Positions 52,391 to 60,938 of a stretch of 64,000 nt of DNA are shown one piece after another. The position numbers were made by a program, and so were the translations under genes. A model generated the notes under the pieces. That model worked only from the letters and a program-made list of their open reading frames with translations, had not been told where the DNA came from and ran no database searches. Numbering within the stretch: the stretch's first letter is position 1; the number at the start of each line of letters is the position of its first letter. The stretch spans positions 5,146,001 through 5,210,000 of the forward strand of contig NZ_CP139965.1 of assembly GCF_034424375.1 (NCBI RefSeq). Direction: 5' to 3'. The DNA is from Paraburkholderia kururiensis (GTDB lineage: Bacteria; Pseudomonadota; Gammaproteobacteria; Burkholderiales; Burkholderiaceae).

Positions 52391-52420
52391 GCGCCGTCAC
52401 GCTGAAGCGGCGGACGGCGC
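52391..52420. repeat. Inverted repeat between convergent lgt and SIMPL genes
   Basis: GCGCCGTC (52391-52398) and GACGGCGC (52413-52420) are perfect 8-bp arms with a 14-nt loop that itself contains CGCT/AGCG. It overlaps the 3' flank of both genes and may act as a bidirectional terminator, though no T-tract is present. Confidence 0.4.
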
Positions 52421-52424
52421 AACG

Positions 52425-53153
52425 TTACTTCATCTGTACCGATCCCGACACGTTGACCGTCACGGTCGACGTACCGCCTTCCAGCGGCATCGGCGCGGCC
52501 TTCGCTTCCGCCGACATGGCGCGCGCGGCCATCATCATGACGGGCCTCGGCTGAATGCCACCGTACCCGACGTTGACCTCGCGAATCGAGTAGCTGCTGT
52601 AGCCGAACGCGCGCGCGGCCGACGACGCCTGGTCGCGGAACGACGCAATGGCTTCGCCCGAGAGTTTCTGTTCGGCGGCCCGGCGGGCTTCCGGCGAGAG
52701 CGAAAACTGCACGTTGCCCACCTGCATGCCGGAGGCGAGCTGCCCGGCGAGACGCGACGCCGCCGCAAAGTCGCGCGACTCCAGCACCACTTCCGTCCGA
52801 CCGCGCCATGCCGAGATGCGGCCATCGCGGTCCGTGGACGGATAGATCGAGAACTGGCCGGAGCGTGCCGTCACGCCTGCCGTGCCCTTGGCCTGCTGAA
52901 GCGCGCGGTCCGCGTGCTGGTTCAGTGTGGTGGTGAGCGAGGCGGGGTCGCTTGCTTCCTGCTCGTAGAACATCGTGATTTCCACGACGTCCTGCGGGAC
53001 TTCGGCGCTGGCCTGGGCAGAGAGCGACAGCACGCCCGCAGGCTGATAACGCGCGTCGCTTTGCGCCCAGGCGGCCGAAGGGACGAGCGAGAGGCCAAGC
53101 GGCGCGGCCGTGGCGAGCGTGATCGCGAAGGCAAGCGCAGTCTTTCTGGTCAT
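52425..53153 (-). CDS. SIMPL domain (DUF541) periplasmic protein
   Basis: The 242-residue secreted protein has a signal peptide (LAFAITLATAAPLGLSLVPSAAWAQ) followed by a SIMPL/DUF541 domain: LSLSAQASAEVPQDVVEITMFYEQEA, ARSGQFSIYPSTD and the C-terminal VTVNVSGSVQMK. An AAGGAG 7-12 bases upstream sets the ATG at 53153. Members of this family are linked to stress tolerance and envelope functions, without a defined reaction. No partner gene is evident. Confidence 0.9.
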   Translation of the reverse strand: MTRKTALAFAITLATAAPLGLSLVPSAAWAQSDARYQPAGVLSLSAQASAEVPQDVVEITMFYEQEASDPASLTTTLNQHADRALQQAKGTAGVTARSGQFSIYPSTDRDGRISAWRGRTEVVLESRDFAAASRLAGQLASGMQVGNVQFSLSPEARRAAEQKLSGEAIASFRDQASSAARAFGYSSYSIREVNVGYGGIQPRPVMMMAARAMSAEAKAAPMPLEGGTSTVTVNVSGSVQMK

Positions 53154-53389
53154 TTTTGACTCCTTCTGAACGGGTTCTTCGCACCTTCGAATGCGTGCGC
53201 AGCGCAAGCGCGCAACGACGCGGCAATGTCGCGAGCGGAGGTGCATCCGCCGCGGCCCCGCGTGGCATAGCGCTTGCGTGCCGTTAGGCCCGCATCATGC
53301 GTGCGGGGTTCCCTGTCTCGACGATTGCGGCGGATGGTCGTGAATGCGACGGCGGCACGGCACTGCACTTCGTGTGCCGCCGGCTCGCA

Positions 53390-53848
53390 TCACATGAGGT
53401 GCTTCGTGATGAAGCGCCACTCGGCTTCGGTGACCGGCGTGATGGAAAGCCGGTTGCCCTTCGCGAGCACGCGCATGTCGGCAAGCTCGGGGTGCTCGCG
53501 CAGTGCCGCGAGCGGAATCAGCGGCACTTTCTTCTTGAACACGACGTCCACCAGCAGCCAGCGCGGTTCTTCGCGACTCGACTTCGGATCGTAGTAGGGG
53601 CTCTTCGCGTCGAACTGGGTCGGGTCCGGGTAGGCCGTGGAGGAGACCTCGGCGAGCCCCGCAATGCCGGGCTCCGGGCAACTCGAGTGATAGAACAGCA
53701 CGCCGTCGCCGATGCGCATCGTGTCGCGCATGAAGTTGCGTGCCTGATAGTTGCGAACGCCGGTCCAGGGCAGCGTGTGCCCGGGTGCGTTGGCGAGATC
53801 GTCGATGCTTGCTTCGTCCGGTTCGGACTTCATCAGCCAGTAGCGCAT
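53390..53848 (-). CDS. EVE domain protein
   Basis: The 152-residue protein is one EVE (PUA-like) domain, starting MRYWLMKSEPDEASIDDL and containing WTGVRNYQARNFMRDTMRIGDGVLFYHSSC, with an aromatic pocket expected to bind modified bases in nucleic acid. The start at 53848 is the family start; an upstream in-frame ATG at 53983 falls within the 6S RNA terminator zone and is rejected. It lies about 140 bp downstream of the 6S RNA terminator in the same direction, a neighbour pair seen in related bacteria. Target nucleic acid is unknown. Confidence 0.92.
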   Translation of the reverse strand: MRYWLMKSEPDEASIDDLANAPGHTLPWTGVRNYQARNFMRDTMRIGDGVLFYHSSCPEPGIAGLAEVSSTAYPDPTQFDAKSPYYDPKSSREEPRWLLVDVVFKKKVPLIPLAALREHPELADMRVLAKGNRLSITPVTEAEWRFITKHLM

Positions 53849-53988
53849 GAGTCGAAGTGAACGTCGAAAGTGAGCGTTGAAGAAAGAGGCGGTGCGGTAA
53901 CGGGACCGCGAGACAACGAGGACGACAAGGCAACAGCCTGGGAGCGGCCGCAAGGCGACAGGCCGCAAAACAACGAGCCGCAAAGTAA

Positions 53989-54018
53989 AACGGCACCGGA
54001 CTCTCGTCCGGTGCCGTT
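53989..54018 (-). terminator. Rho-independent terminator of 6S RNA
   Basis: A perfect 13-bp stem, AACGGCACCGGAC and its complement, with loop GAGA on the minus strand, is followed by TTACTTTG. It lies about 8 bp beyond the 3' end of the 6S RNA and is the strongest terminator-like element in this part of the window. Confidence 0.85.
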
Positions 54019-54024
54019 CGAATA

Positions 54025-54205
54025 GGTCCCCGCCTTAGCCGCTAGGCCGGCATCCTGAACCTGAGGTTCAGAATTGGTCGCAGTTAGCAGCACTTCGGGT
54101 ACATCAGACAGAGTGACGCGCACGCCCGTGCTACAAATTTCCGCAACCGTGCACATGGCATTGGTTCAAGGAATATATGACCTTGGCGAACCAGGCAGGG
54201 AAGCT
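54025..54205 (-). ncRNA. ssrS: 6S RNA
   Basis: Approximate ends of a roughly 180-nt RNA that binds sigma-70 RNA polymerase holoenzyme and imitates an open promoter. The minus-strand 3' half reads AACTGCGAC...CTGAACCTCAGGTTCAGGAT...GCGGC, closely matching the conserved 6S arm of E. coli. The terminal stem forms between TCCCTGCCT (54201-54193) and AGGCGGGGA (54035-54027), nine consecutive pairs with one G-U. Its place directly downstream of zapA is the standard location in beta- and gammaproteobacteria. Ends are estimated from the stem, not mapped. Confidence 0.88.
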
Positions 54206-54286
54206 GACTAAACCTGTTTGAAACCGTTGCTGCTCAAACCGCTTTTTCGCGCCGCTGCAACGCGGCCGGTTTGTTGAAGAGCGCAG

Positions 54287-54315
54287 TATATATGGATTGA
54301 ACGCGCTGTGTTCAA
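54287..54315 (-). promoter_or_regulatory. Sigma-70 promoter upstream of 6S RNA
   Basis: On the minus strand, TTGAAC (54315-54310) and TATATA (54292-54287) are separated by exactly 17 bp, a strong sigma-70 promoter. Transcription from near 54280 would make a 6S precursor about 75 nt longer at its 5' end. A weaker pair (TTGAGC 54237-54232, TTTAGT 54212-54207, spacing 19) is placed correctly to start directly at the mature 5' end. Confidence 0.65.
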
Positions 54316-54330
54316 TACTGCCGTTCAACT

Positions 54331-54645
54331 TTACTGCACGCCGTACTGTTGAATCACAGTACCCAGCTGCTCATTCATCTGGCGCATTGTACGCCGGATT
54401 TCTTCGGCGGGGAAAGCTTCGCCGTGGCGCACGCTCGTCTGCAGGCGCAGCAACTCGGATGCGAGCGAAAGCGCTGCCATGACGGCGATGCGGTCGGTGC
54501 CGCGCACGTTGCTGTGCTCGCGCACCTTCGACATTTCCGCATCCACACGTGCCGCCGCTTCGATCAGCGCGGGCTCCGTTTCAGGCGAGCAGGCGAGGCG
54601 ATAGTTCTGCCCGAGAATCGACACTTCGATCAGTTTCGTGCTCAT
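54331..54645 (-). CDS. zapA: Cell division protein ZapA
   Basis: This 104-residue protein bundles FtsZ filaments at midcell. It begins MSTKLIEVSILGQNYRLACSPETEPALIEAAARVDAEM and contains the RIAVMAALSLASELLRLQ helix that forms the coiled-coil dimer. Typical length. It overlaps the zapB-like gene by ATGA; the 6S RNA gene follows. Confidence 0.95.
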   Translation of the reverse strand: MSTKLIEVSILGQNYRLACSPETEPALIEAAARVDAEMSKVREHSNVRGTDRIAVMAALSLASELLRLQTSVRHGEAFPAEEIRRTMRQMNEQLGTVIQQYGVQ

Positions 54646-55034
54646 GCGTTTTCTCCGTGGCGCGCTTCGTGAGTGCCCGAAGCCGTTTCACCGTGCGCGT
54701 GGTGTCCTTCTTCGCGTTCTTCTTCCTGTTGCGACGAAGCGAGCAGATCGAGCTGGTTGTCCGGTTCGCCCTGGCCCTTGGCGCGCGGCAACTTTTCGAG
54801 GATGGCGTTGAGCCGGACCTGCGCGTCGTCAATCTTCGCCGACAGCGTGTCGCGCTCCGCCTGCAGCGCGTTGCGTTCCTCGCGCAGCTGTTCGATTTCG
54901 GCGCGCGCGCCATCAAGTTGCGCGTGCAATTGCGCGACCTGCTCTTCGAGCGCGTGACGCGCCTCGTGGTGCTGCTGATTGATTTCTATCAGCCGCCCGA
55001 TGTTCTGGGAGAGTGTTTCGAGTTCGTTGAGCAT
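54642..55034 (-). CDS. zapB: ZapB-like coiled-coil protein
   Basis: The 130-residue protein is a long coiled coil from residue 1 to about 80 (heptads such as HALEEQVAQLHAQLDGARAEIEQLREERNALQAERDTL) followed by an acidic, histidine-containing disordered tail. Position before zapA and the coiled coil fit the ZapB-like family of betaproteobacteria, longer than E. coli ZapB (81 residues). It probably binds ZapA at the division ring; the assignment is mainly by context. Confidence 0.8.
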   Translation of the reverse strand: MLNELETLSQNIGRLIEINQQHHEARHALEEQVAQLHAQLDGARAEIEQLREERNALQAERDTLSAKIDDAQVRLNAILEKLPRAKGQGEPDNQLDLLASSQQEEEREEGHHAHGETASGTHEARHGENA

Positions 55035-55395
55035 GTGCTGCGTCCTCTAAAGGAGGGCATTTTAGCGCGGAATGCGCGCGCTTCTGTCATCTGTGTCGTT
55101 TCGAGACGTAACAGCCGGCTTCCTGCTGCGAAGCCCCCGCAACGCGCGTCAGCGGAACGCGAAATGCGTGCCGGCCCTTGCCGCAAGGCACTTTTGTGCA
55201 GTCCCCGCCGCTGCGGCGCTTCTTCGTACTCCCTTGAAGACGATGCTTGTCGCCGCCGATTTGACACCTTCCGCTATCACGTTCTTGACCATCCTTGACA
55301 GTTTTCGCGGTCTTCCTTGATGTCTCCCCGCCATGTCCCGGCACCGCCCAGGGCTTCCTTGACGCTCGCGCGTACGCCTCCTTACACTTGCCGCA
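55035..55395. other. Upstream region of the cobalamin operon
   Basis: No gene is seen in this 361-bp stretch between zapB and the riboswitch. It contains six TTGA-type elements: TTGAAG 55234, TTGACA 55261, TTGACC 55285, TTGACA 55295, TTGATG 55317 and TTGACG 55359. The last is the -35 of the proposed btuB promoter. Confidence 0.5.
55359..55388 (+). promoter_or_regulatory. Promoter of the B12 riboswitch-btuB operon
   Basis: TTGACG (55359-55364) and TACACT (55383-55388) are separated by 18 bp. The predicted start near 55395 coincides with the first base-paired segment of the riboswitch, which supports this choice among the several TTGAC elements upstream. Confidence 0.55.
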
Positions 55396-55660
55396 CTCTG
55401 GTGCCCGCGCCTGCGCCCAACGCAAGCGCGGTTAAACGGGAAACAGGGAGCGAAGTCCGGCCCCGGACGCGTCAACCTGTGCTGCCCCCGCAACGGTAAG
55501 CGACTGCACGCGCATCACATCGCGTGCCTATCGATTCGACGTGCGCCGCCGACGATTCCATCCGTCGCGCGGCGTGCCTGCAAGCCACTGCGCACACGTG
55601 CGTGGGAAGGCGAATCGATGCGTCGTCAGCCCGGATACCGGCCAGAGGGCGAGGCGCGCT
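55396..55660 (+). promoter_or_regulatory. Cobalamin (adenosylcobalamin) riboswitch
   Basis: Conserved blocks appear in order: GGTTAAACGGGAA (from 55429), CCCCCGCAACGGTAAGCG (55484 on), GCCACTG, GGGAAGGCG, and AGCCCGGATACCGGCC near 55628. The outer P1 stem can form between the region around 55396-55410 and AGAGGGCGAGG after the B12 box. It should shut down btuB translation or transcription when cobalamin is plentiful. About 125 bases separate it from the btuB start, room for an expression platform. Confidence 0.95.
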
Positions 55661-55784
55661 GCTTCGCCAGCATTGCCGGCACCGGCTGCGGCCCTGGCGG
55701 ATTGTCTGGCGTGGGTGCGTGCCTCATGACGCATCGGCTTCGCGGGGAGCGAAGCCGGGCACGCTACCACAGGAAAATCGCTCC

Positions 55785-57764
55785 ATGCTTACCCCTCTCG
55801 CCCGCGCGACGCTGCTCGCCCTGACGGGCTTGCCGCTGGCCGTCCTGGCCCAGACGCCTGCGGTATCGGCCGGGCCGTCGAATCCGGATACTGCCGCGAC
55901 CACGGACACACCGCCCATCGCACCACCGGCAGCCTCTGCTTCTGCTGCGGCCGTAAGCACCCACGCAAAATCACAGCCCTCGCCGACCGCCGCTGCCGGC
56001 GATCGAACGCTCGCCCCCGTCGTCGTTACCGCGGATCGCGGGCCGCAGCGACTCGCCGACGCCATCCCGCAGACCACGCTGTTCGACGCCCAGGACATCG
56101 CCGACACCACGCAGCACGACCTGCCTGGCCTGCTGCAATTCGCGCCCGGCACGCAGATCGTGCGCAACGGCGGGCCGGGTTCCACGGCCACGCTCTTCAT
56201 GCGCGGCGCGGACGCCACCGAATCGCTCGTGCTGATCGACGGCGTGCGCGTGGATTCGACGAGCCTCGGCAGCGCACAGATCGCGCAGATTCCGCTCGAC
56301 CAGATCGATCACGTCGAAGTGGTGAACGGCAACGTGTCGGCGCTCTATGGGTCCGGCGCGATCGGCGGCGTCGTGCAGATCTTCACGAAGAACGGCGGCA
56401 GCTACCCGCCGCGCTTCAACTTCGAGACCGAATACGGCAGCTATCACACGCAGCGCCAGCAGGTGGGCGTGTCGGGCGCGCTCGATGCCGAGGGCAAGAC
56501 GACCTTCAGCGTGTCGCTCGCGCGCGCGAAGGACGACGGCTTCTCGTCGATCAACCCGGCGCTCGTGCCGGCCGTGAACCCGAACGCGAACGGTTATCTG
56601 AACGAAAGCGCGTCGGCGTCGCTGCGTCACACGTTCAACGAGCGCTGGGACGCCGGCGTGCGCTTCTTCCAGTCGAACGGCAACAGCAGCTTCGACAACC
56701 CATACGGCGCGCCTACCGATCTCAACAATCTCTACACGAAGGTGCAGCAGGCCTCGGTGTTCGCGAACGGCAAGGTGACGGACTGGTGGACCACGCACCT
56801 CGTCGCCGCGATGGGCAACGACCGCAGCCAGACCGCGCTCAACGGCGTCTATACGGACCATTTCAGCTCGGACAACCGGCAGTACACCTGGCAGAACGAC
56901 TTCATGCTCGCGCCGCAGCAGAAGATCCAGCTGGGCTACGAGCATCTGGACCAGACCCTCGATTCGAACCAGTACAGCGCGCCGAACCGGCACGTCGATT
57001 CCGGCTTCGCGGGTTATACCGGGCGCTTCGGACGCAGCCAGTTCCAGGCCAACGTACGGCGCGACCAGTACTCGGATTTCGGCGGCGCGAACAGCTACTA
57101 CCTCGGTTACGGCTTCGACATCACCCCACGCTGGAAGGCGACCGCAAGCTGGTCCGACGCGTTTCGCGCGCCCACCTTCAACGACCTGTATTACCCGTAC
57201 TACGGCAATCCGGCCATCCGGCCCGAGCGCAGTCACTCGGTCGAAGCGGCACTGCAATATGCGTCCGACGCGTTCGGCCTCATGCGGCTCACCGCCTTTC
57301 AGACGCGCTACTCGAACCTGATCCAGGCCGCGCAGGTCTTGCCCGGCGTCTACATGGCCGAGAACGTGGGGCACGCGAAGGTGCAGGGGCTCGAAGCCTC
57401 GTGGAGCGGCCATGTCGGCAAGACCGACCTGCGCGCCGCACTGACGCTGCAAAATCCCGTGGACGAAGACAAGGACACCGACCTCAACCGACGTGCGCGC
57501 CGCTTCGCCTCGTTCACGGCGAACCGCAGTATCGGCAGCTGGCGGGTGGGCGGCGAGTGGCTCTTGAGCGGCGCGCGCAACGACAGCGGTTCGAACCTGG
57601 GCGGCTATGGCATCGTGAATCTTTCGGCGCGCTATAACATCACCCGGTCGTGGTACGTTGCCGCGCAGATCCAGAACCTCTTCGACAAGGACTATGAGCT
57701 CGCCTACACGTACAACACGCCGCGGCGCAGCGCCTACCTCACGCTGGGCTGGCAGCAGCAGTGA
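55785..57764 (+). CDS. btuB: TonB-dependent cobalamin receptor BtuB
   Basis: This 659-residue outer-membrane receptor has a signal peptide (LARATLLALTGLPLAVLAQ) and an extended Pro/Ala/Ser-rich stretch before the TonB box region (LAPVVVTADRGPQRL). The plug domain shows LIDGVRVDSTSLGSAQIAQIPLDQIDHVEVVNG and SALYGSGAIGGVVQIFTK, then a 22-strand barrel ends in a turn-rich LSARYNITRSWYVAAQIQNLFDKDY. AGGA precedes the ATG at 55785. The upstream B12 riboswitch and the following btuC and cob genes support cobalamin or a corrinoid as ligand. Confidence 0.93.
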   Translation: MLTPLARATLLALTGLPLAVLAQTPAVSAGPSNPDTAATTDTPPIAPPAASASAAAVSTHAKSQPSPTAAAGDRTLAPVVVTADRGPQRLADAIPQTTLFDAQDIADTTQHDLPGLLQFAPGTQIVRNGGPGSTATLFMRGADATESLVLIDGVRVDSTSLGSAQIAQIPLDQIDHVEVVNGNVSALYGSGAIGGVVQIFTKNGGSYPPRFNFETEYGSYHTQRQQVGVSGALDAEGKTTFSVSLARAKDDGFSSINPALVPAVNPNANGYLNESASASLRHTFNERWDAGVRFFQSNGNSSFDNPYGAPTDLNNLYTKVQQASVFANGKVTDWWTTHLVAAMGNDRSQTALNGVYTDHFSSDNRQYTWQNDFMLAPQQKIQLGYEHLDQTLDSNQYSAPNRHVDSGFAGYTGRFGRSQFQANVRRDQYSDFGGANSYYLGYGFDITPRWKATASWSDAFRAPTFNDLYYPYYGNPAIRPERSHSVEAALQYASDAFGLMRLTAFQTRYSNLIQAAQVLPGVYMAENVGHAKVQGLEASWSGHVGKTDLRAALTLQNPVDEDKDTDLNRRARRFASFTANRSIGSWRVGGEWLLSGARNDSGSNLGGYGIVNLSARYNITRSWYVAAQIQNLFDKDYELAYTYNTPRRSAYLTLGWQQQ

Positions 57765-57773
57765 AGGGCGGCG

Positions 57774-58811
57774 ATGAACCGTCTCTTCATGCCCACCGCG
57801 CCCGGCATGACGGCGAAACGCGCCGTCGTGGTCTGGGCCGTGCTCGCCGCGCTCGCCCTCGCGGTGTTCGTGGCGTCGCTGCTGATGGGCAGCGTGCCCG
57901 TTACCGGGCGTGACGCGCTCGCTGCACTGCTGCCCGCGCGTTCGCACGGCGCCGACATCGCAACGGAGATCGTCCGCACGCTGCGGCTGCCGCGCGCGCT
58001 GGCGGGCTTCGCATGCGGCGCGCTGCTTTCGATGGCGGGCGCGCTGCTTCAGGTGCTGCTGCGCAATCCGCTCGCGGAGCCGTATGTGCTCGGCGTTTCC
58101 GGCGGCGCGGCGGTGTTCGCGCTGCTCGCGCTGCTCGCCGGGGCAGCCTGGTGGATGGTCAATGCGAGCGCGTTCATGGGCGCGCTGCTGTCGATCCTGC
58201 TCGTGCTCGGTCTTGCGCGTCGCGAACTCTGGCGTGGCGAGCCGCAGGACACCTCGCCGCGTCTGCTGCTCACGGGCGCCGTGATTGCTGCGGGATGGGG
58301 CGCGGCCATCACGCTGCTGCTCACGCTGGCGCCGGACTCGCATCTGCGCGGCATGCTGTTCTGGCTGACCGGCGAGCTCAACGGCGTCGGCATGCCGTGG
58401 TTCACGCTGGTTGCGCTCACTATCGTGCTGGTGGTCGTAGTGCCCGTTGCACCGCAGCTCAATGTGTTGCTGCGGGGCGATGCCGCCGCGCAGGCGTTGG
58501 GCGTGCCCGTCGTGCCGCTGCGGTTGCGCGTCTATCTCACGGCGTCGCTCGCTGCGGCGGCTGCCGTGACGACGGGCGGCACCATCGGCTTCGTCGGGCT
58601 CGTCGTGCCGCACATGCTGCGGCTCGCGTTCGGCAACGACCAGCGCATGCTGTTGCCCGCGGCGGCGCTCGCGGGCGGTGTCGCCGTGATGGCCGCCGAC
58701 CTCGTCGCGCGCACGGTCGTGGCGCCCACGCAGTTGCCCGTGGGCGTCGTCACCGCGCTGGCCGGCGTGCCGGTATTTCTGTGGATGCTGTTGAAAAGGC
58801 GGCACCGATGA
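57774..58811 (+). CDS. btuC: Cobalamin ABC transporter permease (FecCD family)
   Basis: The 345-residue permease has about ten helices and the FecCD blocks LRLPRALAGFACGALLSMAGALLQVLLRNPLAEPYVLGVSGGA and GTIGFVGLVVPHMLRL. It imports B12 from the periplasm with the ATPase encoded next and the binding protein BtuF further on. It starts 10 bp after btuB and its stop overlaps the ATPase start by ATGA. A siderophore permease is the alternative, made unlikely by context. Confidence 0.92.
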   Translation: MNRLFMPTAPGMTAKRAVVVWAVLAALALAVFVASLLMGSVPVTGRDALAALLPARSHGADIATEIVRTLRLPRALAGFACGALLSMAGALLQVLLRNPLAEPYVLGVSGGAAVFALLALLAGAAWWMVNASAFMGALLSILLVLGLARRELWRGEPQDTSPRLLLTGAVIAAGWGAAITLLLTLAPDSHLRGMLFWLTGELNGVGMPWFTLVALTIVLVVVVPVAPQLNVLLRGDAAAQALGVPVVPLRLRVYLTASLAAAAAVTTGGTIGFVGLVVPHMLRLAFGNDQRMLLPAAALAGGVAVMAADLVARTVVAPTQLPVGVVTALAGVPVFLWMLLKRRHR

Positions 58812-59620
58812 AAACCGCTTTGTCCACTCGCGTCGCGCTCACCGCGCACGATCTGACCTTGCGCGCGGGAACGCGCACGCTGCTCGACGGCTTCACGCAG
58901 ACCTTTGCTGCGCACGAAATCTGGTGCATCGCCGGGCCGAACGGCGCGGGCAAGACGACGCTGATCTCCGCGCTCGCGGGGCTCGTGCAGCCCGCGGCGG
59001 GACACCTCGCGCTGGACGGCGCGCGCCTCGCGGACTGGCCGCCCGTTCAACTGGCGCAGCGTCGCGCGCTGATGCCGCAAGACATTCACGACGCGTTCAG
59101 CGCGAGCGTGCTCGACGTGGTGCTGCTGAACCGCTATCCGCATCTGGCCGGATGGGGTTGGGAGCGCGAGGCCGATCGCGCCGCGGCGCATGCTGCGCTC
59201 GACCTGCTCGGGCTTGGCCACTTCGCCGCGCGCGACGTGCTTTCGCTCTCGGGCGGCGAGCGGCAGCGCGTGGCGCTTGCCGCCGTGCTGTGCCAGGACG
59301 CGCCGCTGCTGCTGCTCGACGAGCCGCTCTCGCACCTCGATCTGCATCATCAGATCAGTTGTCTCGACGCGCTTGTGGCGTGGGCGCGGCAAGCCGCGCG
59401 AACGGTCGTCTTTTCGTCCCACGATCTGAATCTTGCGCGCCGCTTCGCCACGCATGCGCTGCTGCTCGATGGCGAAGGCACGTGGCATGCGGGCCCGGCA
59501 TGCGAGGTGCTGACCCCGCAGCGCGCAAGCCGGGCGTTCGGCTACCCGCTCGTGCTGATTCGCGACGGCCCGCACGAAGCGTTGATCCCGGCGCTGCCGG
59601 CGGAGAAGCTGTCCCGATGA
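58808..59620 (+). CDS. btuD: Cobalamin ABC transporter ATP-binding protein
   Basis: This 270-residue ATPase has Walker A GPNGAGKTTLI, signature LSGGERQRVALAAVL, Walker B LLLLDEPLSHLDLHHQ and the switch histidine in VVFSSHDLNLA. It is of the FecE/BtuD type and pairs with the upstream permease. The ATG overlaps the btuC stop. Its substrate is inferred from the neighbouring receptor, riboswitch and cob genes. Confidence 0.91.
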   Translation: MKTALSTRVALTAHDLTLRAGTRTLLDGFTQTFAAHEIWCIAGPNGAGKTTLISALAGLVQPAAGHLALDGARLADWPPVQLAQRRALMPQDIHDAFSASVLDVVLLNRYPHLAGWGWEREADRAAAHAALDLLGLGHFAARDVLSLSGGERQRVALAAVLCQDAPLLLLDEPLSHLDLHHQISCLDALVAWARQAARTVVFSSHDLNLARRFATHALLLDGEGTWHAGPACEVLTPQRASRAFGYPLVLIRDGPHEALIPALPAEKLSR

Positions 59621-59783
59621 TCCTCGCGCGTGTTGGCGGTCTCATTCACTCCATACGGGCGACGCCCGATTGCCCCGCGTATATCGGCATGGCTTCATCT
59701 GCCCGATCCACCTCGTTTCGCTCATGTTGCCGCTGGTCTTGCGGCGTCCTGCATCAGGCTTCACGGATTCTTGTCGACCCATC

Positions 59784-60839
59784 ATGACTTTGCTATCAAC
59801 CGCATTACCCGTCGTCGAGCCGCTCGACCAGTCGTTGCGCGACCGGCTTCAGCATCTCATCGACACGCGCACCAAGCCGCCCGGCAGCCTCGGGCGCCTC
59901 GAAACGCTGGCGCGCCAGATCGGCATGATCCAGCGCACCACGCGGCCCTCGGTCACGCGGCCCGCACTTATCATCTTCGCGGGCGACCACGGCATTGCGC
60001 ACGAGGGCGTGAGCCCTTATCCGCAGGCCGTCACGGCGCAGATGGTCGCGAACTTTCTCGCGGGCGGTGCCGCGGTCAACGCGTTCAGCGGCGTGGCGGA
60101 TCTCGCGCTCGAAGTGGTCAACGCCGGTGTGGCGACGCCGCTCGATACGAGCCCGAACCTCGTCGACATTCCCGTTGCGCGCGGCACGCGCAACTTCGCC
60201 CACGAGCCCGCCATGACGCGCGACGAAGCGCTGGAGGCAATGCGCGCCGGCGCCGCGCGCGTGCGCCATCACGCGGCGCTCGGCACGAACGTGATCGGCT
60301 TCGGCGAGATGGGCATTGCGAATACGTCGTCGGCTGCGTGCTTGATGAGCCGGCTGTGCGGCGTGTCCATCGACGAATGCGTAGGCCGCGGCACCGGCCT
60401 CGACAACGCCGGCCTCGCGAAGAAGCGCAACGTGCTGGCGGCGGCGCTCGAACGTCACCCTGTATCGGGCGATCCGCTCGACGTGCTCGCCACCTTCGGC
60501 GGCTTCGAGATCGCGATGATGGCCGGCGCCTTCCTCGCCGCCGCCGAAGCGCACATGGTGATTCTCGTCGACGGCTTCATCGCGACGGCCGCGCTCGTCG
60601 TGGCCGACGCGATCGCGCCCGACGTGCGTGAGTACTGCGTGTTCGCGCATGCCTCGAACGAGGCCGGGCACCGGCGCATGCTCGACCACTTCGGTGCGCG
60701 TCCGTTGCTCGCGCTCGACATGCGGCTCGGCGAGGGCACGGGCGCGGCGCTCGCGGTGCCGCTCTTGCGCGCGGCCGTCGCGTTTCTCAACGAGATGGCG
60801 AGCTTCGAGTCAGCCGGCGTGTCGGACCGCGATGCGTAA
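59784..60839 (+). CDS. cobT: Nicotinate-nucleotide-dimethylbenzimidazole phosphoribosyltransferase
   Basis: The 351-residue CobT makes alpha-ribazole phosphate, the lower-ligand precursor of cobalamin. Motifs: TKPPGSLGRLETLARQIG, IIFAGDHGIAHEGVSPYP, GFGEMGIANTSSAA and SNEAGHRRML, with the catalytic Glu expected in LDMRLGEGTGAALA. The ATG at 59784 is chosen over 59670, which adds a non-homologous leader. It is separated from the ATPase by 163 bp. Confidence 0.95.
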   Translation: MTLLSTALPVVEPLDQSLRDRLQHLIDTRTKPPGSLGRLETLARQIGMIQRTTRPSVTRPALIIFAGDHGIAHEGVSPYPQAVTAQMVANFLAGGAAVNAFSGVADLALEVVNAGVATPLDTSPNLVDIPVARGTRNFAHEPAMTRDEALEAMRAGAARVRHHAALGTNVIGFGEMGIANTSSAACLMSRLCGVSIDECVGRGTGLDNAGLAKKRNVLAAALERHPVSGDPLDVLATFGGFEIAMMAGAFLAAAEAHMVILVDGFIATAALVVADAIAPDVREYCVFAHASNEAGHRRMLDHFGARPLLALDMRLGEGTGAALAVPLLRAAVAFLNEMASFESAGVSDRDA

Positions 60840-60938
60840 GCCGGCAAGCCCAGCCGCGCGATACGCGATGCGCGAGCGCGCATCGGGCGCATGCATCGGC
60901 ATACTTCGCGAGCCGCGCATGAAGGGAGCGCCCCGCTG

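Noticed and set aside
54131..54328. Short leftward coding frame between zapA and the EVE gene
   Set aside because: It overlaps the conserved, structured 6S RNA and its promoter; the peptide has no recognisable features.
55971..58805. A 944-codon open frame antisense to btuB and btuC
   Set aside because: It is rich in Arg, His, Glu and Ala as expected for the complement of high-GC genes, and the sense strand encodes complete, motif-bearing BtuB and BtuC.
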